18,369 nt of DNA, taken from positions 1-18,369 of the forward strand of contig CAYQZG010000076.1 in assembly GCA_964421785.1 (NCBI GenBank), in the 5' to 3' direction. Of this stretch, positions 1 to 6,980 are shown one piece after another (the first letter of the stretch is position 1; each line of letters starts with the position of its first letter). Both the position numbers and the translations under genes were made by a program. Origin of the DNA: SKLM01 sp964421785 (GTDB taxonomy: Bacteria; Chloroflexota; Anaerolineae; B4-G1). The notes beneath the pieces were generated by a model. It saw nothing but the letters and a program-made list of their open reading frames with translations, ran no database searches and was not told the origin of the DNA.

Positions 1-245
1 GAGCTGGCAGAGATCGCCGACGCCCTGGCCGAGATCATGGCGCATCAATCCGAGGTTGAACCACACATCATGGGGCCAATGGAGCTGCCGGTTGGCTTGA
101 GGATGTTCAAGGGCCGCTTGAATCAGGCAACCCATTCCGCGAGGCCAAGAGCGAGATCAAGTATGCGGAGGTAGTCTCACAGGCAATACGAAGGAAGCTC
201 ACGAAAGGGAAAACGACAGGCAACAGATCTCAGTGGAGGGCATCG
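1..245 (+). CDS. Coding-like left-edge fragment, possibly frameshifted; function unknown
   Basis: I do not recognise this. The first frame is open from base 1 to a TAG at 172-174, and its early part is plausible protein (starting ELAEIADALAEIM). From about base 93 another frame becomes the more protein-like one (GWLEDVQGPLESGNPF, then a charged AKSEIKYAEVV helix) and stays open into the N gap, ending at a TGA at 312-314 on the other side. Two adjoining protein-like frames suggest one C-terminal coding region with a one-base deletion near 90-105, real or from the assembly. No start codon is in the window and no domain can be named. It may belong to the glycan locus to its right, but only position supports that. 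Confidence 0.25.
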
Positions 246-255
246 NNNNNNNNNN
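246..255. other. Scaffold gap (10 Ns)
   Basis: Ten consecutive Ns mark a join between two contigs. The true gap length and the adjacency of the two sides are uncertain, so the features on either side should not be assumed to be natural neighbours. Confidence 0.98.
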
Positions 256-321
256 CACACTGCCATCCTGGCTGGCCGAGGCGAGCACGCTACCATCGGG
301 CGACCAGGCGCTGAAAGAGGG
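256..321 (-). pseudogene. WD40-repeat-like fragment at contig end
   Basis: On the minus strand, about 22 codons from 321 down to the gap read FSAWSPDGSVLASASQDGSV. This is very close to the core of a WD40 repeat (hydrophobic, then SPDG, then LASAS, then DG), where the next residues would usually be a hydrophobic-x-W strand end. The fragment stops at the N run. To its left the matching frame has no WD40 character, and to its right the plus-strand gene at 327 begins. It is either the end of a WD40 gene broken by the assembly or a chimeric contig tip, since tandem WD40 repeats often break assemblies. It could also be chance coding on the reverse of a ribosome-binding region, but the motif match is strong. 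Confidence 0.35.
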
Positions 322-326
322 AGACC

Positions 327-758
327 TTGGACGACGATTGGCTTGAAATCCCCGACGTGGGCATCGACGCTGCGACGCTGATGGACCGGATTCGCGATAG
401 GCTCGCTGGTCGTCACAGCGTGCGCCCGTCGACAACCGGCGAGGATCCGGAGGCCATCGCGGACGCTCTTTGGCAGGAGATGATCATGAGCGCTACAGAT
501 GACGGGATTCCCATTCGATCTGAGGACTGCGACATCGTCCCCCGCAACTACGCGATCGACTGGCGGGTGCCGATCCTGGGACCGATTCACGCCCTGATAC
601 GCCGCATCATCAATGCGGAGATTCGTCGCTACCTATCGTCCTCCTTGGAGAGACAGTCATACCTCAATCGGGAGATCCTCCGGGCCCTCAATGATCTGGT
701 TGAGGAGAACGAGCGCCTTCGTCGCGAGATTGAGGAGCTCCGGGGACGGAATGGCTAG
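327..758 (+). CDS. Small conserved coiled-coil protein of glycan clusters, function unknown
   Basis: A 143-residue protein. The TTG start at 327 follows a purine-rich GAGGGAG at 317-323, and the frame is closed upstream by a TGA at 312-314. The N-terminus carries an acidic segment followed by an I-D-x-x-x-L-M-x-x-I-R-type motif (about residues 13-24), which I associate with short proteins and N-terminal extensions in bacterial polysaccharide loci. A hydrophobic and basic stretch (about 85-105, IDWRVPILGPIHALIRRI) may lie against the membrane. The last 40 residues are a clear heptad-rich coiled coil (LERQSYLNREILRALNDL, then EENERLRREIEEL). The next gene starts inside its last codons, so the two are probably translationally coupled and it may act as an adaptor for the glycosyltransferase. 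No catalytic motif is visible. The nearness of the scaffold gap makes the exact N-terminus uncertain. Confidence 0.7.
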   Translation: MDDDWLEIPDVGIDAATLMDRIRDRLAGRHSVRPSTTGEDPEAIADALWQEMIMSATDDGIPIRSEDCDIVPRNYAIDWRVPILGPIHALIRRIINAEIRRYLSSSLERQSYLNREILRALNDLVEENERLRREIEELRGRNG

Positions 759-1836
759 GGACTCGCGCGCGCAGGTGCATCAATTCCATCCCACGGTCGC
801 CTATGGCGGCGCTATCAGCAATCAGATCCTGAACTTGCAGCGCTTACTGCGGCGTATGGGATATCGAAGTGAGATATTCTGCGAGCGCTTGCCCCTTCAA
901 TTCGAGGGTCAGGCAAACCAGATCGCCGAGTATCGGCAGCGCTCATCGTCAAAGAACCTATTGCTGCTGCATTTCTCTATGAGCTACTCCGCTGAAGTGC
1001 TCTCCTGGTTGGAGCAGATTCCGGATCGCAAGGTCATCGTCTACCACAACATCACCCCGCACACCTATTTCGCCGGGATCAGCGGCCCTCACGCCGAGGC
1101 CGCCCGGGCTGGACGGCGGCAGTTGGGTCACTTACGGGAATTGACCGAAGCGGCCTGGGGCGTCTCCGCGTTCAACTGTCGCGAACTGGCCGAAAGAGGG
1201 TGGTCTGACCTCGGCGTACTTCCCATCATCTTCGATCCGAGACGTTACCAGGTTCGACCCGATCGAAGGGTACAACGTCGCTTGCAGGATGGCCCTAATG
1301 TTCTTTTTGTCGGACGCTTGGTCCCCAACAAGCGGTTTGAGGATCTCATTCTGACCTTCTACCATCTCAAGAAATCTGTGCGTCCAGACGCTCGTCTCTT
1401 GCTCGTCGGATCGACACAGAAGATGGACCAATATCTGGCGTTCTTACAAGCCCTGATAGCAAAGCTGGGCGTCGCGGATGTCGTGTTCGCCGGGCACGTA
1501 AGCACCGCAGAGCTGGTGGCCTACTACGAATGCGCGAGCGTCTACCTCAGTATGAGCGAGCATGAGGGGTTCGGGGTGCCCCTCTTGGAGAGCATGCACT
1601 TCGGCGTGCCCATCATCGCCTACAAAGCAGCTGCCATACCCGAAACACTGGGAAATAGCGGCATTCGGGTGACGTCCAAGGACCACGCCGCGATAGCAGA
1701 GCTGGTTGGTCTGCTGGTTGAAGACAAAGGCTTGCGAGAGAAGATCATCCATCGGCAACGTGAACGGCTGCGCGACTTCTTGCCAGGGAAGATAGAGGCC
1801 CGGCTTCGGGAACTCCTAAGCGATCTGGTAGCCTGA
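751..1836 (+). CDS. GT4-family glycosyltransferase
   Basis: A 361-residue GT-B fold glycosyltransferase that probably moves a sugar from a nucleotide donor to a growing surface glycan in the cytoplasm. I chose the ATG at 751, which overlaps the previous gene by 8 bp. The longer open frame upstream is in the shadow of that gene and does not look like family sequence. The N-terminal Rossmann half has the family-like YGGAISNQIL segment (about 18-27). The C-terminal donor-binding half begins with VLFVGRLVPNKRFEDL (about 184-199) and contains a canonical EX7E motif (E272 and E280, in EGFGVPLLE) followed by FGVPIIAYKAAAIPE. The length is normal for GT4. It lies in a rightward unit with two methyltransferases. 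Sugar specificity cannot be read from the sequence. Confidence 0.9.
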   Translation: MARDSRAQVHQFHPTVAYGGAISNQILNLQRLLRRMGYRSEIFCERLPLQFEGQANQIAEYRQRSSSKNLLLLHFSMSYSAEVLSWLEQIPDRKVIVYHNITPHTYFAGISGPHAEAARAGRRQLGHLRELTEAAWGVSAFNCRELAERGWSDLGVLPIIFDPRRYQVRPDRRVQRRLQDGPNVLFVGRLVPNKRFEDLILTFYHLKKSVRPDARLLLVGSTQKMDQYLAFLQALIAKLGVADVVFAGHVSTAELVAYYECASVYLSMSEHEGFGVPLLESMHFGVPIIAYKAAAIPETLGNSGIRVTSKDHAAIAELVGLLVEDKGLREKIIHRQRERLRDFLPGKIEARLRELLSDLVA

Positions 1837-1840
1837 ACAC

Positions 1841-2602
1841 GTGATGAAAAGGTTGACCAAGGCTCAGGGTTTTCTGACTCTGCTCATGCCCTACGATCTG
1901 TACGAAAGGCACGCTGTCGTCGGTCACTTCCTCCTTGACGCTCTGGCCGATGTCCCGGCTGACATCGGCGTGCTGGACGTAGGCGGTCGCAGTGGCTTGC
2001 TGGAGCGCTTCATCCCTTATGAGGTGATTTCTGTCAATATCGATGGATCAGGTGATCTCTGGGGTGATGGTTGTGTCCTACCTCTGGTAGACAGATCATT
2101 CAGCGCAGTTGTCAGCATTGACGCTCTGGAACACCTTCCCAAGGAGAGGCGTCTGCCGTTCCTACAGGAGTGTCTGCGGGTTGCGCGGCGCTGTGCCATC
2201 TTTGCCGCCCCGTTCGGAAGCCAAGGACATGCCGCGTACGAGAAGCGCCTCAACGAACTGCATCGTTCCGCACGTGGTCGATCCCATGCCTATCTCAGCG
2301 AGCACATCCGATACGGGCTACCCGATCTCGCAGAAATCAACCGTCTCGTCCGAAAGTCGGGCGCAGCGGAGTCGCGACTCTCTTTCGCGGGGGACTACGT
2401 ACGACAGGGAAAACTGTTTGAGCAAGCTGTACTAGGACAGAAAGACGGAGGCGTGTTATCCTCGGTTCGGAGCCTCTACCAGTACATAGCTGCCTTAGCC
2501 CTGTTTCACCCTGTTCAGCTCCAGGATAGACCCGGCGCCAGGTCGAATCGGTTCTATCTAGCCCTTCACAAGAAGCCTACAGTGGTGAAGAACCATGGGT
2601 GA
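1841..2602 (+). CDS. Class I SAM-dependent methyltransferase
   Basis: A 253-residue Rossmann-fold methyltransferase. The start is GTG at 1841 or the adjacent in-frame ATG at 1844, 4 bp after the glycosyltransferase stop. Motif I is VLDVGGRSG (residues 44-52), giving the glycine-rich SAM-binding loop after beta 1. An acidic residue follows at the end of beta 2 (VINID-like, about 64-69). The stretch DRSFSAVVSIDALEHLP is the usual motif II/post-II region (D-x-V-x-x-x-x-x-E-H-L/I) of methyltransferase type 11 proteins. The C-terminus diverges, as expected for acceptor recognition. Its position in a glycosyltransferase operon suggests it methylates a sugar or glycan terminus, but substrates of this family cannot be predicted. 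It overlaps the next gene by 8 bp. Confidence 0.85.
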   Translation: MMKRLTKAQGFLTLLMPYDLYERHAVVGHFLLDALADVPADIGVLDVGGRSGLLERFIPYEVISVNIDGSGDLWGDGCVLPLVDRSFSAVVSIDALEHLPKERRLPFLQECLRVARRCAIFAAPFGSQGHAAYEKRLNELHRSARGRSHAYLSEHIRYGLPDLAEINRLVRKSGAAESRLSFAGDYVRQGKLFEQAVLGQKDGGVLSSVRSLYQYIAALALFHPVQLQDRPGARSNRFYLALHKKPTVVKNHG

Positions 2603-3452
2603 CCCGTCCAGAATTAGGTGTAAGCTTTGCGGTCACACACAGTTCAAGACGCTGTTTGACGAGACGTTCCAGGTTTTACTATGTCGTCATTGTGGACTGA
2701 TCTTCCTGACCGGGGCAGGCAGAGATCACAGGAAGTACTACTCGGAGGAGTACGACTACAGGTTAGACGAAGCCGGTCACTTCGCCGAAGACAAGAGGCA
2801 CAATGAGTCCGTTCTTCGCTGGATTATTGGGCATCTACCTCCGACAGGGGATCTGAAGCTGCTGGAGGTGGGCTGCAATGCCGGTTTTCTTCTCAAGAAG
2901 CTCGAGGCTGAGGGTATTGATGTATTCGGCATCGAGCCCAATAGAGAAGCAGTCGAGTTCGCCAGGAACGTGAACGAACTTCGAGGCATCAAGTGCTCGA
3001 TGCTCGAAGATGTTGAGGGCAGCGATGGATTATATGATGTGGTTATCCTGATACAGACCTTCGAGCATCTTGCAGATCCGCTGGGTAGCTTGTTGAAAGT
3101 GAAGGATCTTCTGAAGAGGGATGGTCTTCTCTTTCTCGAGGTGCCGAACTTCTACTCACCGACCGGGTTCTATCTCCATGAAACCGAAGCCGGCCGTCGC
3201 CCATCTCCCAACCACCTATTCGTCTATTCGCCCGCGACCCTGAGTGCGTTCGTCAGGCGAGCGGGCTTCTCTGTGCGTAGGACGGGCTGCACGCTCCACA
3301 ATATCCGAATGATAGCAGAGGTCGACGGTGACAGCGAAGATGTCACATTCGGAAGCTATCAGAAGGCGTTGGCTTTCTTCTATCTCCTTCCAGTTGTCAA
3401 TCGGGCGATAGACGTATTCAGGTGCCTGAAGGCCAATCTCCTCAGGGCTTGA
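2595..3452 (+). CDS. Zinc-ribbon-containing class I SAM methyltransferase
   Basis: A 285-residue protein starting at ATG 2595, inside the end of the previous methyltransferase gene. The N-terminus has a C-x2-C pair at 9-12 (CKLC) and a second at 30-33 (CRHC), a zinc-ribbon arrangement common in methyltransferases of sugar and polysaccharide pathways. Motif I is LLEVGCNAGFLL (about 89-100), followed by GIDVFGIEPN with the acidic residue that binds the SAM ribose. The segment YDVVILIQTFEHLADP is the motif II/EHL region. A hydrophobic C-terminal part (about 255-270, LAFFYLLPVVNRAIDV) could touch the membrane. It is related in type to C-methyltransferases acting on nucleotide sugars, but specificity is not visible. 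It ends only 10 bp from the convergent glycosyltransferase gene, with no obvious terminator between them. Confidence 0.88.
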   Translation: MGDPSRIRCKLCGHTQFKTLFDETFQVLLCRHCGLIFLTGAGRDHRKYYSEEYDYRLDEAGHFAEDKRHNESVLRWIIGHLPPTGDLKLLEVGCNAGFLLKKLEAEGIDVFGIEPNREAVEFARNVNELRGIKCSMLEDVEGSDGLYDVVILIQTFEHLADPLGSLLKVKDLLKRDGLLFLEVPNFYSPTGFYLHETEAGRRPSPNHLFVYSPATLSAFVRRAGFSVRRTGCTLHNIRMIAEVDGDSEDVTFGSYQKALAFFYLLPVVNRAIDVFRCLKANLLRA

Positions 3453-3462
3453 GATAGTCGTC

Positions 3463-4701
3463 CTACCGCTTTCGTGGCGCCAACTGACAGTAGACCGCTC
3501 GCAATCGATCGGCGACGATCTCCCAGGTGTAGTTCTTCAACACCTTCTTCCTTCCAGATTTGCCCATCCGGGTCCGTTGTGCTGGGTCATCCAGCAGCTC
3601 CAGAATAGCCTGCGTCAGGCTATCTGGATTCAGGTATTCGAATAACAGACCGTCCCGCCCCTCATCAATCACTGAGGGTATTGAGCCGACGCGGGCGCCT
3701 ATCACGGGCTTGCCGCAGGCCCAGGCCTCGACGAAGACGATGCCGAAGGATTCATTGCCAGAGGGGTGGGCGATCAGGTCACAGGCTGCCAGCAGATCCG
3801 GCTTCTGCCGCTCGGGAAAGTCATTGACTACGGTGATCTGACTCTGCTGCTTTGGGGGGAGGGCATGGATCATCCGATCAAGTTGCGGGGAGTAGGAGGT
3901 ACGGGCACCGGCCATCAGTAAATGCGCATTTGGCTTCGCTGCCCACACCTTCGGCATAGCCTTCAGCACGGTATCCAGGCGCTTGAGTTGTGATTGTCTT
4001 GCCAGGACGCCAACGACTGGAGCATCTCCCCAGCCATATCGCTCTCGGACGGCTTCTCCGTCGGGGTCGACAAAGGCGTCAGCTTTGACGCCGGCTCCGA
4101 TGACGGTGATCTTTTTGGGTTGGATGCCACGCTGGACCAAGTGGTCGCGCTCGAACGTTGTATGGGCGACATAAGCATCAGCTCGCTTGATGGCTTCATA
4201 CATCATCTTTCGATCGTAATCCCACGCATCGGCGACGTGGATTGCGCCTAGCAGCACAGCCGGTATGCCGGCCCGCCGGGCGCCGGCGACAGCCTGGTAC
4301 ATATGCAGAAAGGGGAAAGCCGTGGCAAATACAATGTCCACACCGCTGTTGGCAATGGCTTGTGTCAGCTGAGGGATTAGCGGGCCGGTCTGAAGGGTGC
4401 GTATCCAGTCATTATAGGGCAAGTTCAACCTGCGAGATCCCTGGGCAAGTAGTCTCCTTGCCAGCTGGAGCCCGTTGAAGATCTTGAAGCGGCGAACTGT
4501 TACACCGTTGATCGTCTCGATCCCGGGAGACATCAGCGGGCCTTTGGTGCGCCAAAAAGCCTCCGGCTTGTACGCGTTGGACGTGAACACGGTCACTTCA
4601 TCACCGTGGCGTGAGACCATCTGCTCGGAGAGGTTTTTCGTCAACCACTCGGAACCGCCAATAGCAGGGTCATAGGCTTGTACGACATGCAGGATCTTCA
4701 T
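3463..4701 (-). CDS. GT4-family glycosyltransferase
   Basis: A 412-residue GT-B glycosyltransferase. I prefer the ATG at 4701, which gives MKILHVVQAYDPAIGGSEW, a typical GT4 N-terminus with the glycine pair near residues 15-16. A GTG one codon earlier (4704) is possible. The start overlaps the upstream gene's stop as TGATG, implying coupled translation. The C-terminal half shows VVGVLARQSQLKRLD (about 229-243), LLMAGA, and a canonical EX7E motif (E317 and E325, NESFGIVFVE) followed by ACGKPVIGARVGSIP. It is the last gene of the leftward glycosyltransferase set and should act on the same glycan as its neighbours. Donor and linkage are unknown. Confidence 0.92.
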   Translation of the reverse strand: MKILHVVQAYDPAIGGSEWLTKNLSEQMVSRHGDEVTVFTSNAYKPEAFWRTKGPLMSPGIETINGVTVRRFKIFNGLQLARRLLAQGSRRLNLPYNDWIRTLQTGPLIPQLTQAIANSGVDIVFATAFPFLHMYQAVAGARRAGIPAVLLGAIHVADAWDYDRKMMYEAIKRADAYVAHTTFERDHLVQRGIQPKKITVIGAGVKADAFVDPDGEAVRERYGWGDAPVVGVLARQSQLKRLDTVLKAMPKVWAAKPNAHLLMAGARTSYSPQLDRMIHALPPKQQSQITVVNDFPERQKPDLLAACDLIAHPSGNESFGIVFVEAWACGKPVIGARVGSIPSVIDEGRDGLLFEYLNPDSLTQAILELLDDPAQRTRMGKSGRKKVLKNYTWEIVADRLRAVYCQLAPRKR

Positions 4702-5735
4702 CACGAACCCCGCTCGTTGTCTAGTGGTTGACCGAGGACCTTCTCGTACATCTTGCGAAAGGAATCAAGACGTCTGTCTTCTGAGAAGTCACGATACCTC
4801 ACCGCTTGGGCCGATTTTTCTAGTGTGGCGTATTCAGCGGTCAGCGATTCGACGGCGGATAGGATATCGCCAGGACTGAGACTGTTCACGACCAGCCCGC
4901 AACCGTTTCGCTCTACATAATCTGCCATCGGGATAGCTCTGCTGACCAGGACCGGCTTCCCGGCCGCCAAGGATTCTAAGAGGGAGTGCGGATACGATTT
5001 CACAAGTCCTGGGGCCGAGGCCAGCGTGATGCTGGCGTGCACGCCGGCCAGTATAGCGTTGACGTCGACCAATTCATTCAGGATGGTCACTTGGTTTTCC
5101 AGATTCAGGCGCTGAACCCGACGCTCTATGTCATCCACCAACACGTCCCGCCACAGGAAGATCAGCCGCAGGCGAGGCTCTCGCCGAGCCGCCGTCAGTA
5201 GCGCGTCCACGCCCTTGGTGTGGAACTGTCGCTTCGTCCAGGGAGCTGATCCCACCATGAGCTTGATGTCGGAATGCAAGGGCAGCGGATGGTGAGAGAA
5301 ACGTTGGGCGTCAATGCCTGGGTGCACCAAGATCGCGTTGTCCAGCCCCCAGGATTCCAGACGCTTCAAACTGCGCCTGTCGGACACAGCCACAGCGGCC
5401 AAAGAAGCTAAGAACCCCACATTCGATGGCTCGTCTGGCACCCCACAGGTCACGGAGTAGACGATTGGACATCGAAGCGCGAGTAGATAGGGGAAGGGAT
5501 AGGGGTCAGGATTGTACACGTGGTGCAGGTGCAAGCTGACCTCACGTCTTCGGATCTTCCTCAGCCTATGGAAACCGAACAGCAGTCGAGGGATATGGAT
5601 GGGGGATTGCTGGTTGGGATTGACGTAGACCACATCGCTATCAAACCGCTCTCGCAGCCAGGCGATCTCCTGTGAGATAGCCTCGGCCTGAGGCATCTTT
5701 GGCCGTAAGGTGGCCACGTGGTAAAGAACAGTCAT
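4701..5735 (-). CDS. GT4-like glycosyltransferase with altered EX7E motif
   Basis: A 344-residue GT-B type protein. ATG 5735 overlaps the stop of the GT2 gene by four bases (ATGA). The N-terminal half has a plausible acceptor domain with LHLHHVYNPDPYPFP (about 67-81). The C-terminal half has IKLMVGSAPWTKRQF and the donor-domain segment SYPHSLLESLAAGKPVLVS, matching the usual E-a-x-a-x-G-x-P-V element. The second glutamate of EX7E is present (LLESLAAG), but the position eight residues before it is lysine (GLVKSYPHSLLE). The fold therefore looks intact while the canonical motif is not. It may use a different catalytic arrangement, as some GT4 enzymes tolerate loss of the first glutamate, or it may have weak activity. 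It is the middle gene of a three-gene leftward unit. Confidence 0.82.
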   Translation of the reverse strand: MTVLYHVATLRPKMPQAEAISQEIAWLRERFDSDVVYVNPNQQSPIHIPRLLFGFHRLRKIRRREVSLHLHHVYNPDPYPFPYLLALRCPIVYSVTCGVPDEPSNVGFLASLAAVAVSDRRSLKRLESWGLDNAILVHPGIDAQRFSHHPLPLHSDIKLMVGSAPWTKRQFHTKGVDALLTAARREPRLRLIFLWRDVLVDDIERRVQRLNLENQVTILNELVDVNAILAGVHASITLASAPGLVKSYPHSLLESLAAGKPVLVSRAIPMADYVERNGCGLVVNSLSPGDILSAVESLTAEYATLEKSAQAVRYRDFSEDRRLDSFRKMYEKVLGQPLDNERGS

Positions 5736-6679
5736 AGGCCGAGAGTTCGCGCGCGAGGAGGTGAGGTGCGATCGACATGGGAGATGGCTTCCAGAACCCG
5801 CCGGTTCTGCCCACCGAACCGTCCTTGCACGCCATCCAGAAGTCCGAGGCGGATAGCTCGCGCCGCGGCTCGTCGACCCTTCAGGCGCGCCTTCAGGGAG
5901 AGAGCCAGGCTGTACAGGGTCCAGAATATGTAGTACGGGACGCTCGATGCCTGGTGAAACTTACGGATGAGGAGGAAGCGATTGCGAACGATGTAATAGC
6001 TATGCAGCGTCTCCCGCAGCTCCGACGAGCGTTCGAGGTCGTGGAACGCCCGCGCTCGTGTGTCGACGGCGCTGAGGTAGCCTTGTTGTTGGGCGCGCAG
6101 GCAGAGATCAACCACCTCGCTGGCGAAGAAATACCGCTCGTCAAGGAGGCCAATCTTGCGAAAGACATCGGCTTCCACTAGGATGACCGTGCCGGGTACA
6201 CATTCGACGATCTGGATTGGTTCACTGGACTGCAAGGTTCGAATGTGCGAGTGATGATGTCGAGCCGGGTCTCTGCCGCCGGCGGCCAGCAGCCGTTCTT
6301 TCCCCTTGGCGTCGAACAACAGCGGACCGACGAGGCCGATCCGTTCATTCCCCTGGAGGGTTTCAAGGAGCCTGATGACGTCCTTTTCCTCAATCTGGGC
6401 ATCGTTGTTAAGCAGAAGGATCGGCGCGTCCCCCCGGCGCAGGGCTTCTCTGATCCCCCGGTTGCTTCCTCCGGCGAAACCTTGGTTGATCGGGTTGCGT
6501 ACCACCTGGATGGAAGGGCATTCACGCGAGATGATCTCCGGGCTCCCGTCCCGCGAGGCGTTGTCAACCACGATAATCGTCGGCTGCACGCTGTTCCACG
6601 GAGTGATTCGTCGAGCACATTGGATCGTATCCTGTGCTGCGTTCCAGTTAAGGATGACCACTGCTACGCTCATCGTCAT
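5732..6679 (-). CDS. GT2-family (rhamnosyltransferase-like) glycosyltransferase
   Basis: A GT-A fold family 2 glycosyltransferase of about 315 residues from ATG 6679 (MTMSVAVVILNWN). Other in-frame starts are ATG 6673 and GTG 6706, and the GTG has the better Shine-Dalgarno (GAGAGGGG about 7 bases upstream), so the true protein may be 9 residues longer. Visible motifs are VVILNWN at the nucleotide-binding strand (7-13), VVDNASRDGS (37-46), NQGFAGGSNRGI (65-76), and the DXD-like NNDA (91-94) for metal and donor binding. The later EVVDLCLRAQQQGY corresponds to the usual EDxDLCxR catalytic region, with ED changed to EV. A hydrophobic stretch near the C-terminus (YYIFWTLYSLALSL) suggests membrane association. 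It is first in the leftward set. Confidence 0.88.
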   Translation of the reverse strand: MTMSVAVVILNWNAAQDTIQCARRITPWNSVQPTIIVVDNASRDGSPEIISRECPSIQVVRNPINQGFAGGSNRGIREALRRGDAPILLLNNDAQIEEKDVIRLLETLQGNERIGLVGPLLFDAKGKERLLAAGGRDPARHHHSHIRTLQSSEPIQIVECVPGTVILVEADVFRKIGLLDERYFFASEVVDLCLRAQQQGYLSAVDTRARAFHDLERSSELRETLHSYYIVRNRFLLIRKFHQASSVPYYIFWTLYSLALSLKARLKGRRAAARAIRLGLLDGVQGRFGGQNRRVLEAISHVDRTSPPRARTLGL

Positions 6680-6972
6680 GGCGCTACGCTCGCGTGTCAA
6701 TACCACTGCCGATCCCCTCTCTGAATGATCTGGTGAAGAGCGAAGGCCGGAGCACACAACGTTCAATCAGACCGCACCGTCCTGCTCTCCTCTTCGTGGC
6801 ACAGGCTGACGCGTTGCCCTTGACGATCGAGACTGGGTTGCAACCTTTAGTCTCCGGTTTCCGGTTGATCCGGGTTCTTGCCTTATTCTCAACCCTGGCC
6901 AGTTTGGGGACGAGAGTGACGAGCCCCCAAGACTGGTTTGACGCCAAGCAGATTCTAACATAGTATACCAGC
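6680..6972. other. Divergent intergenic and leader region
   Basis: About 290 bases separate the leftward GT2 gene and the rightward GT4 gene. The right end holds two overlapping, opposed promoters (listed separately). If the leftward one is used, the GT2 mRNA has an untranslated leader of over 200 bases. That leader includes a 6-bp inverted repeat, TTGGGG at 6904-6909 and CCCCAA at 6925-6930, and a CCGG-rich stretch around 6853-6875. Open frames here have no family character. I recognise no known riboswitch. Confidence 0.6.
6938..6966 (+). promoter_or_regulatory. Sigma70-type promoter for the 6973 glycosyltransferase (leaderless)
   Basis: A -35 element TTGACG (6938-6943), a 17-base spacer and a -10 element TAGTAT (6961-6966). 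The predicted transcription start lies about 7 bases after the -10, at the A of the ATG at 6973, so the transcript should be leaderless. No Shine-Dalgarno precedes the ATG, which agrees. Confidence 0.65.
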
Positions 6973-6980
6973 ATGGGCAA
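6952..6980 (-). promoter_or_regulatory. Opposed promoter for the leftward glycosyltransferase set
   Basis: Read leftward: -35 TTGCCC (6980-6975), 17-base spacer, -10 TAGAAT (6957-6952). It interlocks with the rightward promoter, so RNA polymerase binding to the two would be mutually exclusive. The -35 match is moderate. Confidence 0.45.
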
